Part shown: piece after piece, positions 63,455-64,000 of the stretch
Numbering within the stretch: the stretch's first letter is position 1
Layout: each line of letters begins with the position of its first letter
Origin: UBA11051 sp964390495
Lineage (GTDB): Bacteria; Armatimonadota; Zipacnadia; Zipacnadales; UBA11051
DNA length: 64,000 nucleotides
Direction: 5' to 3'
Assembly: GCA_964390495.1 (NCBI GenBank)
Contig: CAYMIN010000001.1
Location: 124,001-188,000 of the forward strand
Program-made: the position numbers and the translations under genes
The notes under the pieces: model-generated
What the model was told of the DNA's origin: nothing
What the model saw: only the letters and a program-made list of their open reading frames with translations
Database searches by the model: none

Positions 63455-63483
63455 ATTGTACCACAGCCGCCGTCCCTGAGCAA
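63455..63483 (-). promoter_or_regulatory. Promoter of 6S RNA
   Basis: On the minus strand TTGCTC (63478-63483) and TACAAT (63455-63460) lie exactly 17 nt apart, and the start about 7 nt downstream of the -10 falls on the first base of the 6S terminal stem (63448). The region 63484-63711 between this promoter and the plus-strand gene shows no feature I can support. Confidence 0.7.
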
Positions 63484-63711
63484 GCGGTCTCGCCTACGCA
63501 CCCAGTCGCCCGATCAGGTCCACGCGGAGGTCGCAGACACCTTGGCGGGGAAAACGTCATCTGCAGTTCCATAGCGAAAAGGCCGGCCTCCTCCGCCCGG
63601 CGCGCCGAACTGTGTGAAGCACTGAGACGACGTATGATCGAGGCCGGTAAAGAGCTGCCCGAAATCCTGCCCGCCCGCCAAGGCGCCGAATAGACTGGGA
63701 TCGAGACGAAA

Positions 63712-64000
63712 ATGCAATGGGCAATGATATTCGACGTAGATGGGGTCGTGGCTGATACCGAAGGGCTCAATGCGCGGGCCAGCGTGATGATGTTCGCCGA
63801 ACTCTACGCCACCCAGGTGCAGCCCGAAGACTTCCGCGAGTTCGTCGGCACCGGTGACGAGTGCTATGTCGAGGGTGTGGCGGAGAAGTACGGCGTGACG
63901 ATTGATACCGAGGCGGCGGTGGAGCGTCGCAAGGACAACTTCTTCAAGCTGCTGCGCGATCAGCCCTTGCCCGCTATGCCCGGTGTGATCGAGCTGGTCC
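63712..64000 (+). CDS. HAD-superfamily hydrolase (beta-phosphoglucomutase-like), N-terminal fragment
   Basis: About 96 residues are in the window; the gene continues past the right edge. It begins MQWAMIFDVDGVVADTEGLN, the HAD motif I with both aspartates (DVDGV) and the cap-domain start typical of beta-phosphoglucomutase and phosphoglycolate phosphatase relatives. The cap continues with FAELYATQVQPEDFREFVGT and EKYGVTIDTEAAVERRKDNF. Sugar-phosphate phosphatase or mutase activity is the likely role. It is the only plus-strand gene and diverges from the 6S RNA promoter. The Shine-Dalgarno sequence is weak. Confidence 0.88.
   Translation, partial: MQWAMIFDVDGVVADTEGLNARASVMMFAELYATQVQPEDFREFVGTGDECYVEGVAEKYGVTIDTEAAVERRKDNFFKLLRDQPLPAMPGVIELV

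Overview
The window reads as part of the chromosome of a high-GC diderm bacterium. An outer membrane is implied by a type IV pilus secretin, lipoproteins and signal-peptide proteins. Several gene orders are of the kind seen in Firmicutes and other Terrabacteria: alaS next to ruvX and mltG, a yqeG-type HAD gene overlapping aroE, an rsbV-rsbW-sigB module, and 6S RNA upstream of rarA. Prepilins resembling those of Armatimonadota and Planctomycetes are also present. A diderm Terrabacteria-type lineage such as Armatimonadota is my best guess, but this is inference. Nearly every gene lies on the minus strand; only a truncated HAD phosphatase gene at the right edge is on the plus strand.

Region by region, from low coordinates (minus-strand transcription runs right to left). 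1-6.3 kb: the 5' part of an isocitrate/isopropylmalate-type dehydrogenase, an aspartate aminotransferase, a membrane-anchored TPR protein, and a 1323-residue multidomain protein (degenerate SIR2-like domain, STAND NTPase, HEAT repeats, eight-bladed PQQ-like propeller). 6.4-10.8 kb: a CAU-anticodon tRNA with its promoter and a following hairpin, then dnaG-rpoD. This RpoD carries about 327 extra residues of Ig-like (SbsA/Big_5-type) domains between regions 1.2 and 2. 10.9-17.7 kb: exported or lipid-anchored proteins of unknown role, a zinc alcohol dehydrogenase, an ECF sigma factor with an anti-sigma factor fused to a secretin-type STN domain, and a PASTA protein. 17.7-51.1 kb: a nearly complete type IV pilus locus with three probable promoters: pilB-pilT-pilC-pilD; a minor-pilin cluster with two giant exported proteins; and pilM-N-O-P(like)-STN-pilQ followed by aroB. 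51.2-63.5 kb: housekeeping genes (aroE, yqeG-like, mltG, ruvX, alaS, two AI-2E-family permeases), a RAYT transposase surrounded by REP palindromes, the SigB/RsbW/RsbV module, rarA and 6S RNA.

The pilus genes form the functional core. PilB and PilT power extension and retraction through PilC, PilD processes the prepilins, PilM/N/O/P-like form the alignment complex, and PilQ is the outer-membrane pore. The minor-pilin order (PilV-, FimU/T-, PilW-, PilX-like, then a giant propeller protein) parallels the fimU-pilV-W-X-pilY1 cluster of pseudomonads, so the giant protein sits where PilY1 would. The STN fold occurs in PilQ, in a stand-alone Ser/Arg/Gly-tailed protein and in the anti-sigma factor, which suggests envelope sensing tied to the secretin.

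The most unusual finding is the primary sigma factor with an Ig-like insert. The insert begins and ends in the middle of one Ig-like domain, as if that domain were circularly permuted so the flanking sigma regions stay adjacent. The second is the SIR2-like/STAND/HEAT/propeller protein, which looks like an antiviral STAND (Avs-type) sensor but has lost both expected SIR2 catalytic residues. No CRISPR array, prophage or canonical insertion sequence was seen.
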